From Thraustochytrium sp. TN22 (taxonomy: Eukaryota; Sar; Bigyra; Thraustochytrida; Thraustochytriidae): a DNA stretch of 38,731 nucleotides. The stretch covers positions 1 through 38,731 of the forward strand of contig JABLUY010000298.1 of NCBI GenBank assembly GCA_013306675.1, in the 5' to 3' direction. Both the position numbers and the translations under genes were made by a program. This document shows, piece by piece, positions 10,301 through 20,800 of this stretch; the first letter of the stretch is position 1; every line of letters begins with the position of its first letter. Below the pieces are notes generated by a model, which saw only the letters and a program-made list of their open reading frames with translations, made no database searches and had not been told where the DNA came from.

Positions 10301-13300
10301 CGTCGCTCTGACCCACGACAAGCGCGCCACAGCGGGCACGCGAGGAGATCGACTCGACTCGGGTGCACTCACTTTGCTCACGGCAGGAGAAAAGAGCAGA
10401 GTTGTTCGCAAAGGCGACCTCGGTGGCCTGCAGCACGGTGCCCGCGCCCGCGTAAATGGCGCCGCCCTGCTCAGCGGCCACATTGGCGCGGACCTCGGAC
10501 GTCTCCAGGTCGAGCTGCGCGCCGAGAAGGACCGCGACGGCACCGCCCGAGGTTGACGCCTGATTCTGCGCCAGCTCGCTTCCCGAGAGAACGAGCGCAA
10601 TGTCGCCTGTGAGGGCGATCCCGCCGCCGCCTCCTTGCGTGGCGCTGTTGCCCGCCAAGCTCGCATTCGAGAGGGTTACCGTCTGCAGGTACGCGGACTC
10701 CTCCAGGTAAATGGCCCCGCCCACCAAAGCGGTGTTGCCCTCAAAGACGAGGTCCTCTGCACAGGCATCGCTCGAAGAAATGCCCCCCTTGCAAACCGGG
10801 TCGTAGGCTGCGTGCATGCCTGTAGCGTAGATAGCGCCCCCCGAGATGGAGGCCGTGTTGTCGCGGAAGACGCCGCCGCGCCAGAGGCTCGGCGCGATGC
10901 TACCGCTGAGAAAGGCAATGGCGCCGCCGTTCTTGCTGACGGAGTTGCCAATGAAGTCCGTGTCGACAATCTCACGGATCTCACCCTCCGCAAGCACGCA
11001 AACGGCGCCGCCGCCACCGCCGCAAGTGTTGCCGCGAAAGATCGTGTCCTCGATGCGCCCGACGAGGCCACCCACGATGAGGGCACCAGCCTGCCCGGAG
11101 CTGAGCCCGTCCTGCGTGTTGTCTTCGAACATGCAGCGTCGAACGACCCCCAGATAACCGCGTGGAAGTACGGCCATGGCGCCACCAAAGGCGGCCTGAT
11201 TGGTCGAGAACAAGCAGTCTTGGACGATGTCCACGGAACCGCCGCCGTCCACGGTCAGTGCGCCGCCTTGACTATAGCTGATACCCGGTATCTTGATGTT
11301 GGCAACGGTGCAGTTCTCCATGGCGTGCAGGAGCCCTCGAACGAGGATGGCGCCCCCGAGACGCGAGTTGCCATCGGCGACGGTCTTGTCGTCCTGGAAG
11401 TAGATGTTTCGCAGTACCCAGAGCACGGCGCCGAGCCGCACCTCGATAAACTCTCTCCCGTTCAAGTAGGTTGGTCCGCCGTCCGGAGGCGCGCCCACGA
11501 GCGAGATGTTCTTGCCTTCCTGCACCTTGAGCTTCCGGTCCTCCAGAATGTCGAGACTGGCGCTGCGAATCAAAATCTCGCCGTGCACGAAGTTATCGTC
11601 AGCGAGCGCCTCAATGAGTTCATCGAGGGTCTCCACAGCGCGCGACTCAAAAGGCACAGAAGCGCTGTCCACGGCGACTGCTGTCGCGTTGGGCTGCGCG
11701 GGTGTAATCCAAGCCGTGATGGCGGCAGGAACGCGGCCGAGGTCTTCCTCGAGGCCGCGCTCGTCGTTTACGATAGCCACGTAGACATCCGTTCCGCTGT
11801 ACGTGACCTCCGGGACGAGACCCGCGGCGCAGAGACGGCGGGAGGGTCCAAGGAAAGGAGTGGCCCTGGCCTTGGGCGTGCTCCGAATAGCGAGGAAGTC
11901 GAACGGGCACGAGCTGTTGCTGCGGTACTCGGGCATTTTCTCAAGATCGACCAAAAGCTCGATCTCGAGGTGGATGGTGATGTTGGGGAGATCCGACGCG
12001 GCAATGTGCAGGCATTGCGTCTGATCCGGCGCCATACCTACCAGGAAGGTGGTCAAATTCACCTTGGAGCCGTCCAGCGGGAGGGGATCAGCGTCGATGC
12101 AGGACCAGGTCGTGCTGCTCTCGAAGGGCTCCACGTACGGCGCGAGGGCTGCGTCGTCGAGTTCCCCGAAAAGCGCGTCCGTCGTCGTGGTGAGAACGGA
12201 TACACTGCCCGAGTTCTCGTCGGAGATATTTTGATACATGAGCACGACGTTGACCTCGCCGTCCCCAGCCACGGCGGCATTAATGTGGAAGAGAGATTGG
12301 GTCTTGCTGAGGATGGCATCCTCGTCTGTTGTTGCAAAGTAAGCCGGACTCCAGGTGCGGCCATTGTCTGTGGAGCGACGGAACGCGAGACGGTAGTACT
12401 TCTTGTTGTCTGGGTTCTTCCAGCGGTGCAAGTAGAGCCAGTGTCCGTCGCGTAGCGGGTCCGCAAGCACGACAGTCTTCTCGTCGCTCATGCGCGAGGG
12501 GTAGCAGAGAGGGTCGATCATGCCACTTTCGCGGACCTCGAGCAGGCTGTTGTCCGGGTTGGGCTCCAGGCGGGCCCACTGGCAGCCGAGCGAGCGGTGC
12601 GACCAGACAACGAGCCAGGCGTCCTGGAAAAAGCTGGCCGCCACATTCGCGTCCGCGTCCTTGGCGTCCTTGTTCGTGACCCGCACGCGGTCCTCCCAGC
12701 CGCACGCACCCTCCGCAAAGCGCGACTCGGCGAGAAAGATGTCGGCGTTCTGGCTGAGGATGGTCGCGGTGGCGGCCATCAGCACGCGGCCGGACAGTGG
12801 CGCGAAGCCCATCACTGGAATACGGTCCTCCAGCTCGTCTGCCTCCGTGCCGCTGTACACGGTCCTCACCTGGGTCCACGCGGAGGACACTGCACTGCTG
12901 TCCAGCGCGCCCCACGGGTCGGCCTCGTCGCCAGAATGCAGCGAGATGGAGCTCGTCAATAGGTCCTTGTCCTGGCCAATGGCCGTGCCGTCCGCGAGCG
13001 TCTCGCGCTTCGACTCCCACACGACGGTGACCGTGCCGTTGTTGTCGCCCGCGATGGACGGGAAGCGCGTCATGCCGCCCTTCTCCGACTCCTCCGAGGC
13101 CTCCGTGCCGTAGCCTCGCTCCTCGCCCATCCACAGCGCGCCTGCGTCCGCGCCGTCTGCCGTGGTGTACGCCACGCGGACCCGCTGTAGCGTCGTCTGC
13201 TCGAGCTCGCCGTCCGCCGACGTGGCCAACATGACGTCCGTGATGTCGCGGTACACCATGCCCCATCCGCGCGAGCCGAGTGCCGCCAGCTGCGGCATGG

Positions 13301-13721
13301 TCTGCCCGCGCGGGCTGCCGGCGACCTCGGTCTTGCTGGGAAGCAGCGCGAGCGCGGGTTCGCTCCAGGCCGCGTTGTCGCCGCCGTCGCCGCCGGTCTT
13401 TCGCACCGCGTACTTGACCTGCACGGTGGCGTCCTCGCTCGTCGCATTGCCCTCCGTGAACTCTGAGAACGCCACCACGCAGCTGTCCGCGTTGCACGCG
13501 ATGCCTGGCCTATACGCATTATGGCTCATCACGCCGCCGCCGTCGATCCAGAACCGCCCATACTCGCTCAGCGTCTCGGACTGCGTCCAGTTCCCCGTCA
13601 CGGCGCCCACGTCCACCGCCGCGTCCTGCGCCGCCACTGCGGCCGCCACCGCGGCCGCCGCCGCCGCTCGGAGCGCGCGCCGCGCCGCGCCGCCGCGCGT
13701 GCGGCGGCGCGCCTCGCTCAT
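7329..13721 (-). CDS. giant sialidase-like/beta-helix/TRP-like membrane protein, paralog 2
   Basis: Predicted 2130-residue protein, no introns. It starts with an Arg-rich n-region and an Ala/Val signal peptide (residues ~1-32). The order is the same as paralog 1: sialidase-like propeller with YRPG and Asp-box STDNGRTW at 450-457; CUB-like region (~528-680, CPFDFLAIR near 604); Pmp-like beta-helix (~710-1235) with a conserved cysteine loop (CREQSEC) late in the helix; EGF-like knot (~1249); FN3-like region (~1297-1410); Cys-rich stalk (~1414-1597); about 8-9 membrane helices (~1600-2010); long tail with poly-Asp, GDAGSG repeats and a poly-Gly run, ending SVVVS. It is closer in sequence to paralog 3 than to paralog 1, for example in the stalk (CPNELHTTSG in both). 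The terminal membrane module resembles TRP-like domains of protist surface proteins. Ligand and role are unknown. Confidence 0.9.
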   Translation of the reverse strand: MSEARRRTRGGAARRALRAAAAAAVAAAVAAQDAAVDVGAVTGNWTQSETLSEYGRFWIDGGGVMSHNAYRPGIACNADSCVVAFSEFTEGNATSEDATVQVKYAVRKTGGDGGDNAAWSEPALALLPSKTEVAGSPRGQTMPQLAALGSRGWGMVYRDITDVMLATSADGELEQTTLQRVRVAYTTADGADAGALWMGEERGYGTEASEESEKGGMTRFPSIAGDNNGTVTVVWESKRETLADGTAIGQDKDLLTSSISLHSGDEADPWGALDSSAVSSAWTQVRTVYSGTEADELEDRIPVMGFAPLSGRVLMAATATILSQNADIFLAESRFAEGACGWEDRVRVTNKDAKDADANVAASFFQDAWLVVWSHRSLGCQWARLEPNPDNSLLEVRESGMIDPLCYPSRMSDEKTVVLADPLRDGHWLYLHRWKNPDNKKYYRLAFRRSTDNGRTWSPAYFATTDEDAILSKTQSLFHINAAVAGDGEVNVVLMYQNISDENSGSVSVLTTTTDALFGELDDAALAPYVEPFESSTTWSCIDADPLPLDGSKVNLTTFLVGMAPDQTQCLHIAASDLPNITIHLEIELLVDLEKMPEYRSNSSCPFDFLAIRSTPKARATPFLGPSRRLCAAGLVPEVTYSGTDVYVAIVNDERGLEEDLGRVPAAITAWITPAQPNATAVAVDSASVPFESRAVETLDELIEALADDNFVHGEILIRSASLDILEDRKLKVQEGKNISLVGAPPDGGPTYLNGREFIEVRLGAVLWVLRNIYFQDDKTVADGNSRLGGAILVRGLLHAMENCTVANIKIPGISYSQGGALTVDGGGSVDIVQDCLFSTNQAAFGGAMAVLPRGYLGVVRRCMFEDNTQDGLSSGQAGALIVGGLVGRIEDTIFRGNTCGGGGGAVCVLAEGEIREIVDTDFIGNSVSKNGGAIAFLSGSIAPSLWRGGVFRDNTASISGGAIYATGMHAAYDPVCKGGISSSDACAEDLVFEGNTALVGGAIYLEESAYLQTVTLSNASLAGNSATQGGGGGIALTGDIALVLSGSELAQNQASTSGGAVAVLLGAQLDLETSEVRANVAAEQGGAIYAGAGTVLQATEVAFANNSALFSCREQSECTRVESISSRARCGALVVGQSDGSDGSSLFRTVECTLNEAAQAPAAMGCTKGVGGSVYIAAGVAAHLLRCSFEAADALPSIPATTSFTTTSGSIALFSDEAGRHVYSESRFRLSESFFDGGELSFAPSSAVLGCPGTCSSAGTCFEGSAAAGPAPSVRCACTGAYEGIDGYEEGGCTSRRVRSVRAATIALYEETVSETVDADGYVDLRWSWDGVPGSFIVYRTSEREAGNETVNAADCVSAADAASVVAGCAVVENSDARSLRMGLRLGEGSFFRVLCVVNGVSTQASDAMSLASIICAAGSERVRAEEDGVYECEPCARGFYVPDLETGCVACPNELHTTSGAATSVDDCVAPSGFYERSSGSSDTESEVEVVTCGEGVNCTSSGQTLESLELLPGYWRPSLSVSTIYVCSEASFCVGGRGIDESEGGDVKDRRRSLSIWSDPLYCAPGHTGPYCLVCVEGFTARRDKACVECSADVVARERAALGGVLAVVSIAWLGLIAGVFYDALRDSKMAPVRSQSARPNSSKCAFIRGMFSSLRASFHDFRSTTRGPFSVMIGFVQVVTGFQRVFGPTYSWWDEWGFLPTVFSWANVDASGIPSLAGCVIEDNHATRLIAATATPVALLVVLFIAYVLVRMSLVCTSGGNANVRRHKLNALSSAAWYMTSFLLFLVFPSVNTTIFQSFVCDELDDGTRHLRFDYSTDCEDSSMLMAYARAMAVLYVIGPIVLFAWLITHSNLEHLVRVEFLHRLYHTNEDPKTGTAAQSSSGLRRCSPASFSRGMRRYYEVIELFRKLLQTSVVLIVADGTVGQIGFAITVTFAASMLQTTLRPYQRADDNWLATFAHMVLFGILILLLISPVVGEIVAVEACAMLFVIAAPLAAIAVVLWRLGCCAIRPLQEHDDDVKGVSDAFDEEEASKGEPMSQDAKLADPAQEGVPSAAAALLPSSSFEASSSGDAGIGDAGSGDAGSGDAGDDRARSSRIAIATNSNGSDDGGGGGGGGIVPSGSVVVS
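7362..7507. repeat. GCC run and 15-bp minisatellite inside paralog 2 tail
   Basis: Within the 3' coding end of paralog 2, a GCC run (7362-7386) encodes poly-Gly. About four 15-bp units with core CCAGCGTCGCC (7448-7507) encode Gly-Asp-Ala-Gly-Ser repeats. Both are in frame and fall in the predicted cytosolic tail, so length changes in steps of 3 or 15 bp would be tolerated. Confidence 0.85.
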
Positions 13722-13785
13722 CCCCTCTGGCCTTCTTGCGGGGTGGGTCCCCGCCGCCTGCCGGGTCCGCCGCGCCCGCGCCGCG

Positions 13786-13835
13786 CCTCGCGCCGCGCCG
13801 CCTCGCGCCGCGCCGCCTCGCGCCGCGCCGCCTCG
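13786..13835. repeat. 15-bp tandem repeat, 3.3 copies
   Basis: Three exact units of CCTCGCGCCGCGCCG begin at 13786, 13801 and 13816. The array lies 65-115 bp upstream of the paralog 2 start codon, probably in its promoter or 5' leader. Confidence 0.85.
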
Positions 13836-14045
13836 CTCGCCGCGCCCGCCGCCCGCCGCGCCGATTCGAATTTGCGGGCGGGACTCCGCGTCGGCCGGCG
13901 GCGCTGGCCTGCCAGTGCTGGCGCTGGTGCACGTGCTCGTGCTCGTCGCCAGCGGGAGGGACTCGGAGGCCGCTTCTCAGAGCAGAGCAGACCGGACCAC
14001 TGGCAGACTAGAGCGAGCAGACCACTGCAGACCAGACCACCACTG

Positions 14046-14157
14046 CAGAGCGAGCAGAGCAGAGCAGAGCAGAGCAGAGCAGAGCAGAGCAGAGCGAGCA
14101 GAGCAGAGCAGAGCGAGCAGAGCCAGCAGAGCGAGCAGCGCGAGCAGAGCAGAGCAG
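14046..14157. repeat. AGAGC pentanucleotide microsatellite
   Basis: A run of AGAGC units with occasional GAGCG or AGCC interruptions, more regular on the left than the right. It lies 325-436 bp upstream of the paralog 2 start codon. Shorter AGAGC stretches continue to its left from about 13976. Confidence 0.9.
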
Positions 14158-14822
14158 GCTGCCGGTGCCGGCGCGTGCCGGTTCGTGCGCGGCTCGCTGG
14201 CAGGCAGGCAGGCGGGCGGGCGGGCTCATCATGACCCGGATGCGCGCTGCAGTTTGGTCGCGGCCGCCTCGGCAGGCAGGCCTTGGCCTCGGCAAGGGAG
14301 GGACCTGACGCATGGCGTCGGAGTCAGCCTGGCGGGCCTGGACTTGTCAGAGCTTGAGCTTGCGGTGGTGGGAGGAGGACTCGCGGTCGGGCGGCGGAAG
14401 TTGTTTAACTTACTCGTACGTGACCTCGCCGCTGCAGCGGCATTTCTTCCTTTTCGCGCTCGGTTGCAAACGGTCGCGGGAGGCTGGCGTAGGTAGCGCC
14501 GCGGCCGCGGCAACGTGAAGCGTCTGATCATCTCTGATGCCGTCGATCGGCGCGTCGGTCAGCCGGTTCGCTTCGGACCGCTCGGGGCCGCGCGGGCCTT
14601 GTCTGCAGTGCCTGTCGCTCCGCTTGCCTCCGCTTCTGCGGGGGGGACGTGCGCGAGCCCGGACGTGGGCGAGCCTCCACTGGCACGGGCGGGCTGGGTC
14701 TGCGGGTCGCACGTAAGTTAGCAACATCAAAGCACTGACAGTGAAATCATCGCGGTTCCTTTCAAGTCGATTCTTTCACAAGAGGACTCGGAGTCTCGAA
14801 GAGGAGAGGACGCAGCTTGCTC
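14158..14822. other. intergenic spacer between paralogs 2 and 3
   Basis: I see no gene or RNA here. The sequence is GC-rich and of mixed composition, with short GGCAGGCAGGCGGGCGGGCG-type runs near 14200-14225. It should contain the 3' end of paralog 3 and distal promoter sequence of paralog 2. Confidence 0.4.
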
Positions 14823-17800
14823 TTATGACAGCACGACGCTTGTGGGACCGGCCGGCTCCGGGTCGGCGGCAGCAACGCGCACCTGGTCCGAGGCGAGCTC
14901 GGGGTCCGGGCCAACGGCGCCATCCGGTTCTTCGCTCAGGCCTGTGGTCGCGCTGGGGTCGACATGGAGGGGCTGGTCGTGGTCAGCAACGCTGGGCGAG
15001 GCTTGCTCGCCTCTTTTGCCCGTGTCGTCGTCGTCGCCGTCGTCGTCGTTCGCGGCAGGATCTGCTGCGTCTTCCTCTCGCCTCGGGAGGCGCAAGACGA
15101 CGAGCAAAATGGCGGCCAAGGGGCCGGAGACGAGCAGCAGGCCGGTGGCAATCTTGATCGGCAGGAGGTCCTCCACGACGGGCGAGATGAGCAGAAGCGT
15201 GAGCAGAGAAAAGAGGAGCATGTGAGCCATGGTAGCGAGCGCGTTGTCGCCGGCCTTGAGATAGGGCTGCTGCGTGGCTTGCAGCATCGCGACGAGGAAA
15301 GTGACGAAGATGGCAAAGCCGATCTGGCCGACCGTGCCGTCTGCAACGACCAGCACGACGGAGGTCTGCAGTAGCTTACGGAAGAGCTCGACCACCTCGT
15401 AGTACCTCCGCAGTCGGTCGCGAAGCGTCCGCGGCCGGTGCGCCAAGTCGCGCGCATAGTACAGGTCGTACAGGAAACGGACACGCTCAAGGTGCGGAAG
15501 CTGGCTCTTGGTGATCAGCACAGCGAAGAGCACGATCGGACCCAACACGTAGAGCACCGCCATGGCCTGCGCATACGCGATGAGCGCAGGCATAGCATCA
15601 CAGTCCGTGGCATAGTCGAAACGCAGGTGGCGCGTACCCTCGTCGAGCTCGTCGCAGACAAAGGTCTGGAAGATGGTCGTGTTCACGGAAGGAAAGACCA
15701 AAAAGAGCAAGAAGCTGACCTGCCACCAGGTCGCGGAGGCGAGCTCATTCAGAACGCGGCGCCGCTCCTGGGCATGGCGCCCCGCGCGACGGAGCGCGAT
15801 GCAGCGCATGGCCGCATACACGAGGCCAAGGGCCAGCAGGAGCACACCCGGCATGATGGTGGCCGCCGCGAGACGGCTGGCGTGCGTATCGCCGATAGAG
15901 CAGCCCGCCAGCGACGGGAGCCCGCTGGCGTCCACGTTTGCCCACGAGAGGACGTTCGGCAAAAGGCTCCAGCCGTCCCACCACGCGTACGTCGGCCCGA
16001 AGACGCGTTGGAAGCCAGTCGCCACCTGAATTATGCCGATGGTGACACTGAACGGGCCGCGCGCCACCTCCCGCATTCCAGCAAAGATGGCCCGACTCCG
16101 GCGCGCACCTCGCCGTACGCACGAGGTTGACGCAGCGGACCGACTGGCTGGAGAGCGAATCGCATCCGCAAGTACGGCGGCCGTGAGAAGAAGCCACACA
16201 ACGACGACGGTACCAATCACCGATCCGAGCGCAACGCGCTCGCTTGCTATGGCTTCCGGCGTGCACTCTTCGCAGGCGCTTCCCGCGTGCGAGGCAAAGC
16301 CGGTCTCGCATACCATGCAGAATGGGCCGGTGTGTCCAGGCGCGCAGTAGAGCGGGTCGCTCCATACGTGCTGGCGGCGGGGCTTTGCCCCTCGGCCGCC
16401 CGTGCAAAAGGACGGTTTGGGGCACGCATGAACCTCTGCGACAGACCTCGACGCACGCCAGTAGCCTGGGAGCAGGTCTAGCGTGTCTAGGGTCTGGCCC
16501 GACGTGGAGCAGTTGATGCCCGCGCCACAGGCGATGACCTCCACCTCGCCCTCGACGCCATCATCGCTCAGCTCGAAGAAGCCGCTTGGCGCCACACAGT
16601 CCTCCACACTCGTCGCCACACCCGAGGTGGTGTGCAGCTCATTTGGGCACGCCACGCAGCCCGTATCCAGGTCCGGTGCGTAAAAGCCGCGCGCGCACGG
16701 CTCACATTCGTATGCGCCGTCCTCTTCGGCGCGCACGCGCTCGGACCCAGCGGCGCAGATGATGGATGCCAGGCTCATCGCATCGCTTGCTTGCGTGCGG
16801 GCGCCGTTCACGACGCCCACCACGCGGAAGAAGCTGCCCTCGCTCAGACGCAGGCCCATGCGCACAGAGCGCGCGCTGGGGTCCGCCACGAGAGCACAGC
16901 CTGCTACTGCAAAGGCGGCAGCCTCGGCGCTGACGCAGTCCGCCTCGCGCAGCGTCTGGTCGTCGCCCTCACGCTCGCTCGTGCGGTACACGAAGAAGGC
17001 GTCCGCAGCGCCGTCCCAGGTCCAGCCAAGGTCCACGTAGCCGTCGGCAGCCCGGGGCGTCTCGTCCTCTTCACTGTAGACCGCCACCTCGACAGCCCGA
17101 ACGGAGCGCACCCTGCGGCTGTTGCAGCCGCCCTCCTCGTACGCGTCGGCGCCTTCGTAGGCGCCCGTGCAGATGCAACGCACGCTGGGCGATGGGCCCG
17201 CCGCAGCGTCGCCCTCGACGCACGTACCTGCAGAGGAGCAGGTCCCTGCACAGCCCAGGACCGCGCTCAGAGGCGCGAAGGAGCGCTCACCGCCGTCGAA
17301 GGTCGACTCGGACAGCCGGAAGCGCGACTCCGAGTACACGTGGCGGCCTGCCTCGTCGGTGAAGAGCGCCACGGACCCGCTGCCCGTGGTAAAGGAGGTC
17401 GTGGCTGGGATGGACGGGAGCGGGTCGGCCGCCGTGAAGGAAGCTCGCAGCATGTGCGCCGAGACACCTGCGGCGATGTACACGCTACCACCGACGCCCT
17501 TGGTGCAACCCATGGCCGACGGCGCCTGCGCGGCCTCGTTGAGGGTGCACTGGACCGTGTGGAAGAGCGAGTCCCCGTCCCTGTAGTCTACCACGAGTGA
17601 TCCGCAGCGGCGCCGCGCCGCCACAGACTGCACCGCGGCGCACTCGCTCTGTTCCCGGCAGGAGAGCATCGCGTAGTTGTCGACAAAGGTGGTGTCTGTG
17701 GCCCGCAGCACAGTCCCTGCGCCCGCGTAGATGGCGCCACCCTGCTCGGTGGCCTTGTTGGCCCAAAACTCGGACCGCTCGAGCACTAGCTGCGCACCCT

Positions 17801-20800
17801 GAAGCAGTGTAATGGCGCCGCCCGACGTGGAGGCCTCGTTCCCTGCGAGCTCCGTAGCTGACACGTGCAGTGTGAGGTCGCCCGTGACAGCAACTCCGGC
17901 GCCGCCGCCCTGCGTGGCCGAGTTATTGGCCAAGGTCGAGTTTGCGAGTCCTACGGACCGCAGGCTGGCAGACCCCTCAATGTAGATGGCGCCTCCAACC
18001 TGCGCAGTGTTCTCTAGGAGAACCAGCCCATGCAGGCAGGCGTCGACGTCGTCTGCACACTCGGGGGCTGCCGCCGGGAGGGTGCCAGACATGTAAATGG
18101 CGCCGCCCAGAACTGAGGCCTTGTTTCCGACGAGGTTTCCGCCTCGCCAGAGGCTCGGGAGGCGGCTCCCGGGGAAGAAAGCCACCGCGCCGCCGTTGGC
18201 GAGGACCTTGTTTGCGACGAAGTCCGTGTCGACGATCTCGCGGACCTCGCCCTGCTCGAGTACGCAGATGGCACCGCCGCCACCGCCACAGGTGTTGCTA
18301 CGAAAGATGGAGTCCTCGATGCGGCCCACGTAGCCGCCCACCAAGAGACCGCCTGCCTCGCCGCTCGTCAAACCATCTTGGGAGTTGTCGACAAAGGTCG
18401 CGCGGCGAATCGTGCCGATGGCGCCGCCGGGGAGGACGGCGATGGCGGCGCCGAAGGCTGCGCTGTTTTCGGAGAAGGTGCAGTCCTGCACGAGATCGAC
18501 CGTCCCACCGTCGACGGCGAGCGCCGCACCCTTGCTGTAGATGAGACCTGGTACAGCAATGCTGTGGAAGGAGCAGTTGGCCAGCAAGTGCAGTCGGCCA
18601 CGCACCAGGATGGCGCCGCCGAGCCGCAAGAGGCCGAGACTAACGGTCTTGTCGCCTTGGAATGCGATGTTCTGCAACGACCAAATGACCGCGCCAATCC
18701 TGGCCTCGAAGAATTCTCGCCCGAGCATTGTTGTTCGCCCGCCATCGGGCGGCGCGCCAATGATGGAGAGGTTCTTGCCCTGGCCGACTTGAAGCATGAG
18801 GTCGTCCGGAACCTCAATGGTGGAGGCGCGGAGCAGGATCTCCCCGTGTTGGAAGTCGTCATCGTACATGGCGGCGACAAGCTCGGTGTAGTTGTGGACG
18901 GAGCGGATTTCATAGGGCCTCTGCGACGCAGAGGTGTTGAGGGAGGTACCAGGACCGGCTTCTGCCGGCGAAAGCCATGCCACGACTCGGGCGGGTACGC
19001 GGCCGATGTCGTCGCCGAGGCCGCGTTCGTCGTTCACCACGGCCACGTAAACGTCGGTGCCCTGGTGCTGCACCTCAGGGAGTTGGCCCTTGACGCACAA
19101 ACGGCGCGAGGGCCCAAGATAGGCCTCGGCGTTCGTCGTCGGCGTGCTCCGGATGGCGAGGAAGTCAAAAGGGCAATGGCTCTGGGCTTGGTACTCGGGC
19201 ATGGTCTCGAGGTCGAGGAGAATCTCAACGTCAAGGTGGATGACGACGTCTGTGATGTTGGGCGCGGCGATGTGCAGGCACTGCATCTGGCCCGGTGCCA
19301 TGCCGACCACGTAGCTGGTCAGGTTCACCTTGCTGCCGTCCAGTGGAAGCGTTTCCAGATCAATACAGGGCCACGTGGACGGGTCCTCGTAGGGCTCGAC
19401 GTATGGCGCAATGGCTGTCTCGTTCAGGTCACCGAAGAGCGCGTCGGTGGTGGTGCTGATCACTGCAAAGCTGCCGTAGTTTTCGTCCGAGATATTCCGG
19501 TACATGAGCGTGACATGAACTTGGCCACGATCGGTCGCCGCGGCGTTAATCCGGAAGAGCGACTGGTCTTTGCCTTGGACGGCGTCCTCGTCCGTTGTGA
19601 CAAAGTAAGCGGGACTCCAGGTCCGGCCATCGTCCGTGGAGCGGCGAAAGGCGAGGCGGAAGTAGGTCTCGTTCGCCGGGATTTTCCAGCGCTGGAAGAA
19701 GAGCCAGTGGCCCTCGCGCAGCGGGTCAGCGAGCACGACGGTCTTCTCGTCGCCCATTTTGCTCGGAAAGCAGAGCGGGTCGATCATGCCGGCTTCGCGG
19801 ACCTCGAGAAGGCCGCTGTCAGCGTTGGGCTCGAGGCGGGCCCACTGGCAGCCAAGCCCGCGGTGTGACCAGACGACGAGCCAGAGGTCCCGAAAGGGGC
19901 AGGGCGCAATGTCCACGTCAGCATCCTTGGCCACCTTGTTGGTGACTCGCACGCGGTCCTCCCAGCCGCAGGCGCCCATTCCGGAGCGTGTCTCCGCGAC
20001 GAAGATGTCTGCGTACTGGTTCAGGATGGTGGCGGTGGCGGCCATCACGACGCGGCCCGAGACGCTCGAGTAAGCCATGGCCGGGTTGCGGTCCTGCAGC
20101 GTGTCGGTCTCCACGCCGCTGTAGACCGCGGCAACTTCGGTCCACGCAGAAGAGACCGAGGAGCGGTCCAGCGCGCTCCACGGGTCGCTTTCGTTGCCCG
20201 AGTGCAGCGAGATGGAGCTGGTGAGCAGCTCCTTGTCGTTGCCGATGGAGGTCCCGTCCGCCAGGGTCCCGCGGTTCGTCTCCCAGACCGCGGTGATGGT
20301 GCCGTTCCCGTCGCCGGCAATCGCGGGGAAGCGCTTCCAGCCGCCGCGCTCTGAGGCCTCCGTGCCATAGCCGCGCTCCTCGCCCATCCACAGCGCGCCC
20401 TGCGCGGCCTCTTGCGCGGACACGTAGGCCACGCGCATGCGCTGAACACCGGTGCAGCACGAGCCGTCCAGCTTCTTCCATCTGGCCATGTCCCGGTACA
20501 CCATCCCAAAGCCGCTCGAGCCAAGCGCCGCGAGCGCGGGCATGCTTTGCCCGCGCGCCTTGTCCGGTGCATCCGCCTTGCTGGGCAGCAGCGCGAACGC
20601 GGGCTCGCTCCACGCCCCCGTCTCTGCCGTGTGCACGGCATACTTAATCTGTATCGTCGCGTCGTCGCTCTCCGCGTTGCCCTCCGTGAACTCCGCGAAG
20701 GCGACCACGCACGCGCTCTCCAGGCACGCGATGCCGGGTCTGTACGCGTTGTGCGACGCCACGCCGCCGCCCGCGATCCAGAGCCGCCCGAACGCGCTCA

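Noticed and set aside
13976-14157. AGAGC array as a possible CRISPR or satellite
   Set aside because: There are no unique spacers between units; it is an ordinary pentanucleotide microsatellite in a eukaryotic intergenic region.
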